A stretch of DNA of 64,000 nucleotides, taken from Paramarasmius palmivorus. Its lineage: Eukaryota > Basidiomycota > Agaricomycetes > Agaricales > Marasmiaceae. Both the position numbers and the translations under genes were made by a program. The notes under the pieces are model-generated. The model worked only from the letters and a program-made list of their open reading frames with translations, did no database searches and was not told the origin of the DNA. Every line of letters begins with the position of its first letter. The stretch's first letter is position 1. The stretch spans positions 1-64,000 of the forward strand of contig JAYKXP010000210.1 in assembly GCA_037176845.1 (NCBI GenBank), given 5' to 3'. Below, piece after piece: positions 21,915 through 34,448 of the stretch.

Positions 21915-24900
21915 CTACGAGGCGGCCATCCGCGCATTGAACTCTCGTTCGACCATCTTGGCGGTGGAGTACTCCAGACCAAGTGGGACACAGGTAGTCA
22001 GGTCCACATTCTCTTCACGAACCATTATGTTGAGGATGGACAGAAGCGTGTCCTGAGACTCTGTACGATTGGAAATCAGGCGTAGCGCCATGCACTTTTC
22101 GTGGACCTTTCTGTACATCGTACGGCAGCCTGAATACGTCGTTGGACGCCTCCTAAAGTACGTCATGAGCACCATGGCCGTTATCTGCATTCCTCCGATG
22201 ACGGGATATATTGATTTACGAGTATCGACACCCAAAGCACTGTGGAACTGTTCGATCACCTGACCAGTGCGCACCTGTCGATAGGGTGTCTCGTACATGG
22301 AGGCTGCGAACCAATACTCGACCCTGTGAGAGAGCGCTAGCAACGTGGGGTTGTTGAGTATGTGAGCTCTCAGAGATGCCCACGGATCAGGATGGGTGGT
22401 CGGGAGTGGCGGTAAAGCTGGGTTGGACTGGGAAAATGGCATGTGTGCCATTGAGGGTGTGGGTGTCGACCCTGGTGGATATGCAGAAGGGTTGGAAGGG
22501 AAAATGAAGGGGTTTTGCGACGGAGGAGGGCTGGGAGATGCAGGAGATATGTCGGCATGAGGCAGGAGAGGGCTCTGTGGTTCCAATGGAGTTGGAGGAT
22601 CCACAGGGCCAGGGCTGAACCGGTCCTACATGTTGGGTAAGTGGTAGATAATCCAGCTGATGTAGTGATTCTTTTGTAAAAGTGACCGATAGTTATCACA
22701 ACGAGATTTGCAAAAGTACGGGATAACTCCTTTTGCAAAAGTAGGGGACAAGTAATCAAGGCAGATAAGAGGTACTGTCCGCTTTGGGTGCTTCCAAATT
22801 GGGAAGGATCATTCCCACACCTTCTGGAAAGGGAACAGGCCGCTTTTTTGAGATCTGGAGATATTCCCACACCGCTTTTGGCATCCCAAAATGGAAGGTG
22901 CTCTTTCCATGATGTAACAGTGCGCTTTTTGGGCGCTTTTTTTGCGGAAAAATTATTCCCACACCTCCTGACATCATCTGGGTGCCTCCCTACTCCGCTT
23001 TTGGCTTCCCAAAATGGAAGGTGGCCTTACCTCATCATTTTTCACCTGGAATCAATGCATTGGGGGGCTATTGGGGCATGCTGGGGGGCTATAAAAATCG
23101 CATTTTTGAGGGAATATGTTCTAATATGTTCTAAAAGCATGCCCCTGCAATTGGGGGGCAGGGGAATGCAAAAAAAGCGGTCCAAATATGGTAATTCAGG
23201 AAAATGGCCTATTGGATCTTGGGCTATAGGGCAGATATTGACATGGGGTAAGTTGGAGGACCTAGATACATTAAATACAAGCCTGGGGACACCCAATAGT
23301 ACATAGATTAGTGGGATAATGGTGCTTAAATATCAAAAATACTGAAAATCTCCGAAATTAGGGGAATAAAATTACAGGATGGGATGTAGTGCAGCTAGGG
23401 CTTAGATATTGTGAATCAGAGATGATATATATGTCCCCTTGCTTCGTTTACAATCCTGGAGAGCTGCCTATTTTTCCAGATTTATTACAGCTAAATTCGC
23501 TTTTTTTGGACATTGGTAATACTATACCACAGGGAATGATTGGGATGGGCTAATTCTTGTTCATAACCCACTTTAGTATGTATAGATGACAACTACATAG
23601 CTGCCCAAGCACTCCTGTATGTGCAACACCTTGTTCAATCCAATGTATTGTACAGTTATGTAACACAGGCAGTAGTACATGAATAGCACCTCAGGGAAGC
23701 ATCTCAGCACCAAGGGGAGTTCAGAATCGAGTTCAGGCACCCAAAATACACTTTCCTACCATGAAAGGATATTTTTTGAATACATCTGTATGTTGCTACA
23801 TAAGAAATACATAAAAAATCGCATTTTTAAGGGTTTTTTTGTACTGGAGCATGGGGATTGCTCCTAAAATCACCAAAAATGAATGAGAGACCGTTCACTA
23901 TGCATAGAACAGGAATATCAATTGCCTCCATGAATCCCATGACAGGAATCCATATACCAGACTAATCAATTCCTGCACAATTACAGAAAACATGTACTAT
24001 GGATGTAGTATTGCAGGGGTTGATCTGGGGGCTTGGGGAACCTCAAAATCGAATTCAGGATGAAAAATCAGTCAAGAATATATCTAGGGTTGAAGGAAAT
24101 CCATCCACAATTGACTTCAATATGCATACATCAAGTTAAATGCACAAGTATATGTGCAATATATGTTAACTATAAGCATAAAACTTGTCAGATACATATC
24201 TCAAGCTACAGTGATTGGATTGTATTTAATGTATCTAGGTCCTCCAACTTACCCCATGTCAATATCTGCCCTATAGCCCAAGATCCAATAGGCCATTTTC
24301 CTGAATTACCATATTTGGACCGCTTTTTTTGCATTCCCCTGCCCCCCAATTGCAGGGGCATGCTTTTAGAACATATTAGAACATATTCCCTCAAAAATGC
24401 GATTTTTATAGCCCCCCAGCATGCCCCAATAGCCCCCCAATGCATTGATTCCAGGTGAAAAATGATGAGGTAAGGCCACCTTCCATTTTGGGAAGCCAAA
24501 AGCGGAGTAGGGAGGCACCCAGATGATGTCAGGAGGTGTGGGAATAATTTTTCCGCAAAAAAAGCGCCCAAAAAGCGCACTGTTACATCATGGAAAGAGC
24601 ACCTTCCATTTTGGGATGCCAAAAGCGGTGTGGGAATATCTCCAGATCTCAAAAAAGCGGCCTGTTCCCTTTCCAGAAGGTGTGGGAATGATTCTTCCCA
24701 ATTTGGAAGCACCCAAAGCGGACAGTACCTCTTATCTGCCTTGATTACTTGTCCCCTACTTTTGCAAAAGGAGTTATCCCGTACTTTTGCAAATCTCGTT
24801 GTGATAACTATCGGTCACTTTTACAAAAGAATCACTACATCAGCTGGATAATCGTTGCTTTGGCGGTATCGCCTTACCTGAGTGCTATTAGGTTGCCTTT

Positions 24901-24952
24901 CGTAAATGTTCATGTGAAATGTGGGGAAAGGAAAGGTGCTTTGGGAGGACAT
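21915..24952 (-). CDS. unknown protein, gene carrying element B in its intron
   Basis: Exon 1 is 24952-24878 (25 codons starting MSSQSTFPFP) and exon 2 is 22625-21915. They join in frame to 261 residues. The donor CAG|GTAAGG and acceptor ATGTAG|GAC would frame an intron of only 52 nt were element B and one copy of its target duplication absent. Residues 26-90 are proline/serine-rich and probably disordered. The rest is helical (LSHRVEYWFAASMYE). No family recognised. The gene is intact if the enlarged 2.25 kb intron is still spliced. Confidence 0.65.
22654..24846. mobile_element. element B: 2.2 kb palindrome-family element
   Basis: Terminal inverted repeats start CAGCTGATG and run about 620 bp inwards (22654 to about 23272, mirrored at about 24230 to 24846). 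The exact 7-bp direct repeat GATAATC flanks it at 22647-22653 and 24847-24853. The ~950 bp centre is single-copy and matches one half of element C, so B looks like a full palindrome that lost the inner part of one arm. The mirrored open frames in the arms (up to 172 codons) are shared with A and C in the same positions but have no recognisable domain. No transposase is visible, so B is non-autonomous. Confidence 0.85.
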
Positions 24953-25013
24953 ATGGTCAGTGGAGCCTGATTGAAAGAGGCTACGCATCGGTGGCTAAAA
25001 GTCAAGGCCAAGA

Positions 25014-25991
25014 TTAGTAGCAAGTCAACTTTAAGGAACTTCCCGAGCTCACATAATGGTCTTGATAGTAGAGGTATATGGCAAACACTGGGTGAAAGTC
25101 GGGGTCGTTGTTGGGATATCCAGCCTCGTTACATAGCTTCTTCAGTTCGTCACTGTTGTCGACCAACGCGCGTACAATGGACGTTCCGGTCTGCGTTTCT
25201 GGTCTTGCTGCGTGGGTAAATCGACCATATTGCCTGAAGAGTGCGCGATTGAACCCGTCATGAGAGAAAGGGATTGGACGACATGACCCGCCGACAAATG
25301 GATCACTGTCGGCATAATAGTTGTTGATGTTTTGGAAGAAAGTCGAGACATCACCCGGTTGATCTTCGATGGCCCGAATTAGGTGGGCGAGAGTAATGTG
25401 GCTGGCACAAGGAGTATGCCGTCGTAATTTGACAATCTGGGAGTGAGAAACTTCCTTGAGGTTGTCACCTTCCATATATTCTGCAAAGAGTATGACCAGG
25501 CCCTCCATGTTCAGTATAGCATCGGCAACCAAGGCCATCTGCTCATCCAATGTAGCTGGGCTGTCTGCGTTGCAGGGTCAGTCCACGCGGGATAGTATTG
25601 GATGATGAAAGGCTGGGCTCACTGTTGGTTCGTGCAAGGTGCGAGCGAATCGCTGGATCTAGAGAAGGGTGTTCGTTGTAGTCAAGCACGACACCCGACC
25701 CCGTCGAAATCCCTATCCCATCCTCTATGTCATCGAGAGCCATGTCGTCGGAGTCTGAGGTAGGCGTCGAGGAGGCTCCAGGGCGAGGATTAAATGACAT
25801 GAAGTGTAGCTGGGTAGAAATGACTCACCACGCGATGGACGGGTGCCCGATGGGTCGTCTCCTGGGTCATCCTCGCTTAAGTCCAGTGTAGTGACAGCGT
25901 TCCGAGAGCGTTGATGAGCGAACGGCGCCATCGACACAGGCTTGTTGGCGGGTCTGGGTGGAACTACTGTGTGGGGGGTGCGTCGACTCAT
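25014..25991 (-). CDS. unknown protein
   Basis: Three exons (25991-25829, 25775-25623, 25564-25014) join in frame to 288 residues, with introns of 53 and 58 nt. Residues 1-105 are low-complexity with many Ser, Pro and Asp. The C-terminal ~180 residues look folded (MALVADAILNMEGLVILF, SHITLAHLIRAIEDQ). No family recognised. The stop lies 61 bp upstream of the next minus-strand gene, so the two share an orientation and a very short gap. Confidence 0.6.
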
Positions 25992-26138
25992 CAAGGATCT
26001 GGGATAGAATTGGATTCTTGACAGAGCGCTATTTATTGGGAATTATTATATTTTTGGGGGGCTAAGCCCACGGGATGTGAAATCCGACTGCTACAACTCT
26101 ATTGCCACGCGCACCGATCGACACTGTGTATTGGAAAT

Positions 26139-28791
26139 TTATACAGTATTGAAGTCCCTATCTTTGTGGCTAATCTGCTCAAAGAGCCACCCGTCAAACA
26201 CCGTGCCCTTTGGAAGTTTCTCTGAAGCGTTTTGCGCCGGCAGAGGTACTTTGACCAACATTTCCCTCATCGCCGCATTGATATGCACATCAATCTCCCG
26301 CGTGCATGTATGGAACAACAACGGGGGTACCACCGTTGAGCTGAGCGATCTGCCTCTAACATTCTGAAACGGACAGAGATCAGATTTCCAGAAAATGAGA
26401 ATATTAGAGGGCTCACCAGTGGGGCATTGGTGGTTTTGATCTGTGAATGTGGTCAGTGTTCGCGCGTTGGGTGGATTGAGAGGGAGCACATACTTCAATT
26501 TTCCAATTAGGTTGTTGAAACAGGAACAGCGTAGCGAGCGAGGTGACGACCACTTACCAAGTGGAGAAGAGTTAACGAGGCAGAGAGCACAGAGAATAGA
26601 CAGAAAGTCCTATTGTCCACAGAGCGTATCTACTACAGTTTATATACTGGAAATACAACTATGTACGCATAAAGTAAGACATAGAGTAAAGTAGTGGTAA
26701 GATCGAATATACATGACTATACCACAAGTAAACAGCATGTTGTGGAGTACAACATGCCCATATTGCATGTACTATACTACTGCTACCAATAGCGATTATA
26801 CCTACGAGTGTTCTACATGAGTTGTACACTACGGAGCAGCTATATTAATTAATCATTAATATCAGGATAGGAGATAAGTTACATCCTCGGAGTCTAGTGA
26901 CTACTACGGGCGTTACTATAATCTCAACACATACTTCAATTTTCCAATTAGGTGTGGCTGGAGGATTAGGGAGCGCGGTACTAGTCATTAGGAAGAGTTT
27001 GGCCCGGAAAAATGGGTCGCTCAGTTGGGTGTCAGAGAATTGCGACGCAGTTCCCGGATAGCTGAACGTTGTTGGTACGCCTGTTCCCGACAAGAATCTA
27101 TGGAGATGATATTGGAATAACTTGGTATACAACGGAAGGTGTTTATGGCCAAGAGTATCGAGCAAGAAATCGTCGTCGTCGATTCCCTGGTGTTCGAGGA
27201 AGCAGATACACGGGTCCTGTAGGTCGGGCTCTGCTATACCGACAACGATATGGCGAAGGAAATCCTTCATCTGGGAAGGAAAGAGGTTGTAGATTCGACC
27301 AACCACTTTGGCCGGGGGAAGGCCCTGCAATGTCTGGTGAAGAGGTCTGTCGGCTTTTTTTGGGTTGAATTCACGGGAAACAGAAAGACTGACTTCAACA
27401 ATTGTAGTGTTTCCCGGGCCTGCCCTGACACAAAAGCCTTCTCGCAGAGCAATCAAGCCAGGATGCTGGAAGGGATGGCGTTCTGGTTTCATGTTGAAGA
27501 AAACAGCCGCAAAAGCTGCGGATTGGGTATTATCTATGTCTTCTTGGGTCATGCGTGGCGGGAGATGACTGGGCTGGATGGGCTGGAATTAGAAGAGGCG
27601 GAGGAATGAGGAAGGGATGCACACCTGGGTCTCCAACACAGTGATTAAAAACTGGTTTATGGGATGCAAGATTTGCATTGGACGTTCTTCATTGGGCTTG
27701 AGCTGGAGAATGGGAGAATACACCGCGAATCCGGCTGGATCCAATGCTTCGATGAGGGTCGGTGGAATTTGCCGTACGAAGTCAGCGCCAGAGAGCAGGT
27801 AGAACATCACCCAAGGCGAAACTGGAAGGGGCGCAACTTTATATTGGAACAACATTGATGCGAGCAATGCGCCGTCACCGCGAAGGCGTGAACAGGTTGC
27901 TGCATCGTCTGTTAAGAATGTTGGCAATCTTGGAACGATGAAGGGCGAGTCGCCAGAGGCATGTTCCCAACCACGTTTTTTCAAGTTTTCGGCAGCGACA
28001 GTGAATATTTGCCTCCTGGGCCCAGGTCCGGGACTGCCATTCCTACATAAGGAGAGTGTGTGAGACTCGTGCCTGATGTAGATGGCGAATACAAACTCAC
28101 ACTGTAACCTGCATGTTCGCGCCGAAGAATGACCGAAGTGAGACGGGGTTTGTTGGGGATACAAGAGTACCTTCAGTGACGGGTAAAGGTGAAGAGGAGG
28201 TGGCAGGATCACTCAGATGCTGAAGGATGGTTGCCAGGTAATGTGCGCCGGCATTTGAGGAGGCGAACTCGCATTTTAACACTGGTAAGTGCTGATTGGG
28301 TGATTTGACGCGTTTTTCCCATTGACTGAGCTGCTTGAAGGTGACCATGTCCGCCTCAGAGAGCGGAGGAGGCAGAGAACGAACCTGTGGGGCAGCTGGA
28401 CGGTGTTCCTGATTCGTACTAGTAGGTGGGGGTGTTGGGTGGCTGACCTGGGTAGCAGTGGAAGTCGGAGTGTTCTGCACTGAGGCAGGAGCGGTGGAAC
28501 TGGCCGACCGTTGTGAGGAGACTGGCTCTTGTTGGCGTGTTGGACGTGATCTGACCTGGCGTAATGGCGGTTGCTTTGGAGCTCTTAACATTCATCATAA
28601 CGGATGAGGTGGAGAAGACATACACTGGATGGAGATAGCTGCAGTGGTCGGCACTGTGGTATGGTGGAGGGGTTGACGCTGCTTCGAGGTGGTGTAGATG
28701 GACGTTCCTGACATATTGAATGAGAGATGATGATTGCATGAGATGAGAAAAACGTACTGTTGGTCTGGGACACATCGGACTCGGAAGGCAT
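26139..28791 (-). CDS. HECT-like E3 ubiquitin ligase family protein (tentative)
   Basis: Seven exons (28791-28758, 28707-28626, 28583-28101, 28042-27625, 27582-26935, 26440-26417, 26363-26139) join in frame to 637 residues. The N-terminal third is Pro/Ser/Gln-rich. The middle has a HALDPAG-like segment (IEALDPAGFAVY) and HPINQFL. The C-terminal part ends with LSSTVVPPLLFHTCTREIDV: the HTC motif and its surroundings resemble the HECT C-lobe, whose cysteine accepts ubiquitin from E2. The match is by eye and the N-lobe is not clear, so the call is tentative. The sixth intron (26441-26934) is enlarged by a solo LTR whose target duplication copied the exon end and splice donor. Confidence 0.5.
26513..26929. 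mobile_element. 417-bp solo LTR with 24-bp target duplication
   Basis: Starts TGTTGA and ends TCAACA, the inverted TG...CA ends of an LTR, with no internal coding region. It is flanked by two identical 24-bp direct repeats at 26489-26512 and 26930-26953. LTR elements normally make 4-6 bp duplications, so 24 bp is unusual. The element is AT-rich near its centre. No second copy is seen in the window. Confidence 0.65.
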
Positions 28792-28842
28792 TGTTGTCTA
28801 GTGGCTACCGTCTCTTGCGGTGGGTGGTATAGGAGTCCCGCA

Positions 28843-30124
28843 TCATGGCTCAGAATTCGCCAAGCGAAACACTGGTGCATCTGTGCTTGTAGGTCGAGAG
28901 GCACCTCGGACGGGTCGACTGTTAAATTGGTCAATGGTGCCTGTAAGTGGCCGTGTGCAGGAGCTGTGAAGTGGTTGAGTGGGTAGGGGTTTGCGGTGAT
29001 TGATGATGGCAGTTACCGATGAAGAGGACGGGTATCTCCTCATTCGTAGCAGCGTTGACATCGATGCGGCTAGTTTTCTTGTTGATATTCATCCCAGTAA
29101 TGCCGGGGTAGGTGAGGGAGTTATCGTTGAGCATGGATGGCTTGCCCCTGAATAAGTCGGGGTTCCGAGACTTCGTGAAATCGAGTATGCGGAACGGCTG
29201 ATTTACCAGGCTGTCGGGGTCAGAGGACAGCGACGGTGATTGGGGAGCAGGCATCTGGATGTTGTGCGGTCCAAGATGGATTCTTAAATGACATGTGATA
29301 TCGGAAGATCTGATCAATCCAGTGGATGGCACCATCATATAGGTATATAATGCACGACTCTTGAAGTGCGTTATGACTTCATGAAGGGTGGCAGGATCGT
29401 ACGTTGGCGGATGGGATTCCAATCCTTCGGGGATGCGACCAGGTCCGGAAACCTAAGGAGAAGATATTGAGGTTGGTTGGAAAAAGTTTGAGTGAGAAGG
29501 AGCGCACCAGTAAGGGGTGGATCATGATCCCTATCTTGCGTAGACTGGTCGATGGAACAGAGGACACAGATAAAGGGTCTAAGGCATGGCTACGGGCAGC
29601 TGCCATAGCTCCCCCTAATACAGTAGTGTTCTGCGGGCAGCGATTTTGGTAGCTGTTCACTCTGCGTTGATTCATATTACCGGCTACTTGAGTGGGAATA
29701 GTGAACGATCCGCTGATGGGAGCTGCAGGTGGGGGAACGAAACCCTGGTTATTGGTCGGTTGTGGGGTAGATGATGGTACAGGTGTTGCGTTGGAAGTAG
29801 CAGGAGGTGGATGGCTCTGAAGAAAACTGTCAAGCTCTGGAATGAAGTCTGCCAGCCAGGTGAAGTCAGTTTCAGGGTCGAATGTGTCGCCCCCTGCCTC
29901 TTGTAAAATAGCAAGATCCTTTGGAGTGTTAGTGATGGGTAAAGTAAAGCAATGGTTGTATTCAGACTCACATTCTGGATGTGTTGCCGAAATTGCTCTA
30001 AAAGAGTGGGAGCATTCGCTAACGACATGATCAATGCTCGGTCGCTTATAGGAGAACGACCAGGAGTATCTCGAACTGCGCTCCGCGCAGTTGTGAGACG
30101 TCTAAGGTATTCGCGACGATCCAT
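28843..30124 (-). CDS. unknown protein
   Basis: Four exons (30124-29972, 29918-29508, 29452-29017, 28940-28843) join in frame to 365 residues. The N-terminus is basic (MDRREYLRRL). Residues 51-130 are acidic, then Pro/Ser/Thr-rich. The second half is better ordered (LHEVITHFKSRALYTYMM). No domain recognised. The stop is about 50 bp upstream of the HECT-like gene in the same orientation; the two may be co-inherited, but a functional link is not shown. Confidence 0.6.
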
Positions 30125-30547
30125 AGTAGGGTAGTGGTAGTTAGTTGATAGCTTTGAAATGTATTTTTTTTTGGGTATTTCAATGCGTGATGGCCATGGG
30201 AAACCCGCCGGAAATCGGTGAATCGCAGGAATCCCAAAGAGAGCGGAGCGGGGTTCAATAATTTCATTAAAAGTCTATCATGCAAGTTCCTTGAAAACCC
30301 GCCCACTATATTTCTTAGTGATTGAGAGAAGGAAGGGAATACACTACATTATGTGCCAACGCTGGGATGGTGGTTTGACATAACCCGCCGCCGTCGCGGA
30401 TTCCGGGAGTTTCCAGATGTCTCATTGGTTAATTGCCGTCGGTTCGCATCTTTCCTGGTGGATCCGCCTGGATATTCTTGAAATGCGCAAACACACGGGA
30501 TTCTCACACTTTCCGTCGGTCCTTTTGTCAAGTAATTCATTTTTGTC
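30125..30547. other. intergenic gap
   Basis: Between the stop of the DUF6589 gene and the start of the 365-residue gene. I see no motif or repeat in it. Confidence 0.4.
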
Positions 30548-33500
30548 CTATGAGGTACACCATACTTCAACCGCACAAATGAATTTCGCCCGAGCCGAAG
30601 TCTTCTTCAAAAATGTGCTCATTTTACCAGACTCCCAGTATGTGTAGCCATCACCAAGAAGATTTTTCACCCGATGACCATATGATCGCCCTGAAACAAA
30701 GAAATGAAGTTGTGAGGACTTGAAGAAATCCAAAAGGACTTTGAACTCGGGATCCATAGCAGGTGATGTATGCGTTTTGGTTCGGTGTTTGATACCGAAT
30801 GCTTCCTCGAACTGTTCTTGTAGGTCTGTGAATCGGCCAACGTTCGGGGAAATGATTTCTCGGTAGAAAGGTGCATCAAAGTTACCACCAGCTTTCTCCA
30901 CCATAGCCTCTAACTTCTTGTTGAGATGTTCCTGCAGAAGATCCCGTTCATGTGCAGTAAATCCGAATTTGACGAGGTAGTTATTGAGGATAGCGACACA
31001 GAGTGCAGGACTCGTCTTGTACTTCATAAGACAGTAGAATTCGAGCAGATATGTAGCGTAGTTTGTGTGCGTTGAACCGCCAAATAGGAATATCCAAATC
31101 TGCGTTAGCATGTTTAGAATTGATACGGAATTTGAATGGAAAGCCACGTACGATCAGCAAGTCAATTAACCTTCCTGTATCTCCATCTGATATAGCATAG
31201 TCCATGAAGAGGATGGTACCGAACATCATCTTAAACAAGATGCTGTTTGCTAGAGTACGATCACCATCAAAATCATCGGGCTCCTCAATAGCTTCACCGC
31301 CTTTCTCAGACGAACTAGAGACGTTTGGTGATGACCACGCATCCCCGGGCCTAACCTTGACAGCCTCTGGTGCCTTTTCATGAAGATCACCTGACAGTGC
31401 TCGTTCAAAGGCCTCCAGGGATGCGTATCGTTGCACTAGTGTGCTTGCATGATCGAGCAAGGCTTTGAACGTTGGAATTTCTTTCTTTTCCTTGAGGCCA
31501 TCGAAGTACACGGTGAGATCATCGGTTTCAAAGTGTACTCTAGATTACGAATCAGAAACAGAATGGGTAAGATTCTTGACTCACATACCTCCAACAGTCA
31601 ATGACCTGCGCGTTCCATACAAGACGCATCCCGTTCCTCGTTGAATAATGATCACATTTCTTCAGATTCGAAGGCCGAGGGAGGTTTATGAGCCCAAACA
31701 GCTTCGACATTGACGACGGACACTTGCAAGTGTCAGGACCAAAAACATGCTCTGCACATGCTTTGAGTGCGGTGTCCTTCCAATGCCAAGCCTCAGGAGT
31801 AGCAATCTTGTTTCTAAGTGACTCCCGGTCATCTGAAGATGTTGCCGCAAGGTACTTTTGTAGACGTAGGATAGCCGAATACGTAGCCCCATCACCTCCG
31901 ATCCACTCGATAATGTGCTTTGCTGACTCCTCAGTGTAGCCCATCTGTTTGTCGAAGTCGTCAATGCACCGTTTCATGCCTTGGGTCTCGACTTCACGCT
32001 TGGCATTTGTCCCAAGAGGCTGAATCCTTGTTCTGTGAGACTCGGGAATTCGATGCTTTGTGAGGTCCATGCGGAAATATGCTGTAAGATCTTCCTGGTA
32101 TAATGAGCGAAGGGCCGGAATGTAGTCAAGGAGTGACTGCAGCCAATGAGCTGCTGCAAGAAGGTGATGGCCGTTCCAGCTGATGTCCGTGAATAGCTCT
32201 TGCGTCGTCAATGTTGAACGTTGGTTCTCAGCAACACGTCTCTTGTGATCATCAAGATCAAAAGCACCAGGTGGACAATTCTCCAGCTTGATCGCTGTCG
32301 CTGCCATACCGGTCTTGAGAATGTTCTGTCGCAACAATCCCCCTTCCCTAGCGAGGTAGTAGCCCTGGATGTTGTCAAGGATATACGCCCAGCCAAGCTC
32401 TCCTTCATCAGCACTGGCTTGGTTCTCTGCCTGAAGGACCTCCCGATCCGCTACCGTCAGTGTCTGCAGTGCCTTCCGGACAGTCTGGTCTGAAACTGAC
32501 AGGCCCATTCTAGATGTCAGGCGCTTTACGTCGGTGTGTGTACCACATGCAAACTGGATCATTCCAAAAGGCATCGAAAGGAATCCAGTTGCTCGTTCGT
32601 TTCGAGAGACAATGATAGGGTTGAGGGACGCAAGAAGTACCTGAAAAACATCAATAACAGAACTGAGTACATGACAGAAGACATACCACTGGTACCGGTC
32701 GTTTTCATGTATTCATACCCTCTATTGGAACAATACCACTGGTGATGAGGTGTTCCACAAAAGCATGCGTAAAAGGAGCGCGCCGTTTAATGAGTTCCAT
32801 AGAATTCAGAGGCGTAAAGTTCTTCAGGTCCTCGCTCTTGATTGCATGAGTACCGGTCGCAGCCATACGAGCAGGAGGGTCGTCAGGATGATCAGGGTCA
32901 TCACGAGTGAGTATCCCGACCTCCCTTGATGCTCGTCGAGCACAGAGCTGAGCAGAGAAAGCGGATATCTGTATCCGAGCATAGTGAAGACTAGCAGGGT
33001 CAACAGTCAAGGAAAAGGCCTTCTCGCGTTCATCCAAATGTTGAGAGCGGTAACTGGGGTTAGAGTACGGGTGACTGTAGAGCTTTCGGATGTAATGAAT
33101 TGGTTTGAAGTCGTCTCGGCCCTGTAGATGATGCTGAACACACTGCTTGTGATATGCTGTCCGGTAGTCTTCTGATCCACAACGTGTCGAAGGTGTCCAA
33201 AGAACCCGATCCAAAAACCGGCTGTATCCCATCTTCTCCTGGATAAAGCGCAAACATTCATCCACAGCCACTAATTCCCTCTTCAGCTCATTGAGATCTC
33301 TCTCCTCCTTCGTCTTCTTAGGCCTGCTGAACTGCTCTGAATGCTCCGGTACATTCTGGTGCAGCTCCTCCAACCTCTGCCTCATATCCTGTGGATTCGG
33401 TAGGTCTGGCGCATCTTGCAGAGGAAATGGTGGATCAAGCGATATATTAGCATGAGTAGGTGACGATTCTGGAGTTGACTCGGGTGTAGGAAGGGTGTTA

Positions 33501-33775
33501 GCTGAAGAGCTTGGTGTATGAGAAGAAAGAATGTTATGGAGATTAAAATCTGGTTGTCGGATGGGCAACTGCGCACTGCCGGATGCATGAGATGATACTG
33601 AGAAAGGATTATGACTAAATGATAAATTCCGAGTGTGATCTCGACCGTTCAAGGGCTGGAAACAGTATTCCGGTGGTACTGGGGTGAACTGAGGAATATG
33701 TGGGTTCGCATCGGGGATTTTCAGCCAATTTCTTCGGGTCTTCTTGCCGGAATTATCTGAGGGTGACTTGGGCAT
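30548..33775 (-). CDS. DUF6589-domain protein
   Basis: Exons 33775-32719, 32640-31589, 31539-31152 and 31099-30548. The first exon encodes a Pro/Ser-rich N-terminus and a helical region. Exons 2-4 carry what I recognise as the DUF6589 domain: GLSVSDQTVRKAL, a GDGATYSAILRLQKYLA segment, FGGSTHTNYATYLLEF, and the DLLQEHLNKKLE...FDAPFYREIISPN run near the end. The domain is common in Agaricomycetes; its biochemical role is not established. Introns 2 and 3 (49 and 52 nt) splice in frame. Intron 1 (32641-32718) does not: the obvious donor leaves phase 1 while exon 2 needs phase 0. Either a non-standard donor is used or the gene has a one-base indel. Otherwise it is uninterrupted. Confidence 0.75.
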
Positions 33776-34448
33776 CGCAATGGAAGAGATTTTATGGTGA
33801 AAAATGAGGTATATTGAGTGTAAAGAAGAGCTACAGGCAGACACGACGACGAGGGGCAGAGGCAAGAGCTCAGGATTACATAAGAACTTTTCTGGCGCGG
33901 TTCTTTGCCGTGCCGGTTCACCAGACTACATACTACCACATCACTTGCGATCGTCAGGTAGTATCGTTAGTCTGGATTCTCGAGACTACCTGAACAGGCA
34001 AGCCAAGAAGATGGAAAGGACAGGAAAGAGACTCAGCTACATACCTGCCATATACGACAACTCGGGCGAGGAGTGTTCTGTTCTGTATACCCAACGATAT
34101 CCACCTCTCCGAAGCGCAATTTTCTGGGAAACTCCCGGAGGAATGCCATCAAATGCAGAGCGCTGTTTTAGCCACCCTTGAAGTCGTGCATTCTACCTGA
34201 CATTGTTGCGCATACCACGAACACATGAAACGGTCAGCCGATTATCAGAACCCTCAGTCACGGGCAAGTCTTTCCCTTTCCATTACAACAAATTCAGAGT
34301 GATTCCCTGCAGGACACAAGAATTAAAACTTCAACTGTAATCTTTAGTTGGTTTTACCCATTTCCACAATGAAACATGATGGTATGAAGATCAAATTGCT
34401 AGATACATCATTCATTGAGATTAGGAGGACAAGTTATCATATTAAAAG
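33776..34448. other. intergenic gap
   Basis: 5' flank of the DUF6589 gene and 3' flank of the membrane-protein copy T1. An open frame at 33804-34181 (plus) has no recognisable motif and is not called. Confidence 0.4.

Noticed and set aside
22788..24712. Mirrored open frames in the palindrome arms (up to 172 codons, also in A and C)
   Set aside because: They occur as mirror copies in every arm, have no recognisable domain and end at element boundaries; their conservation follows from arm identity rather than coding constraint.
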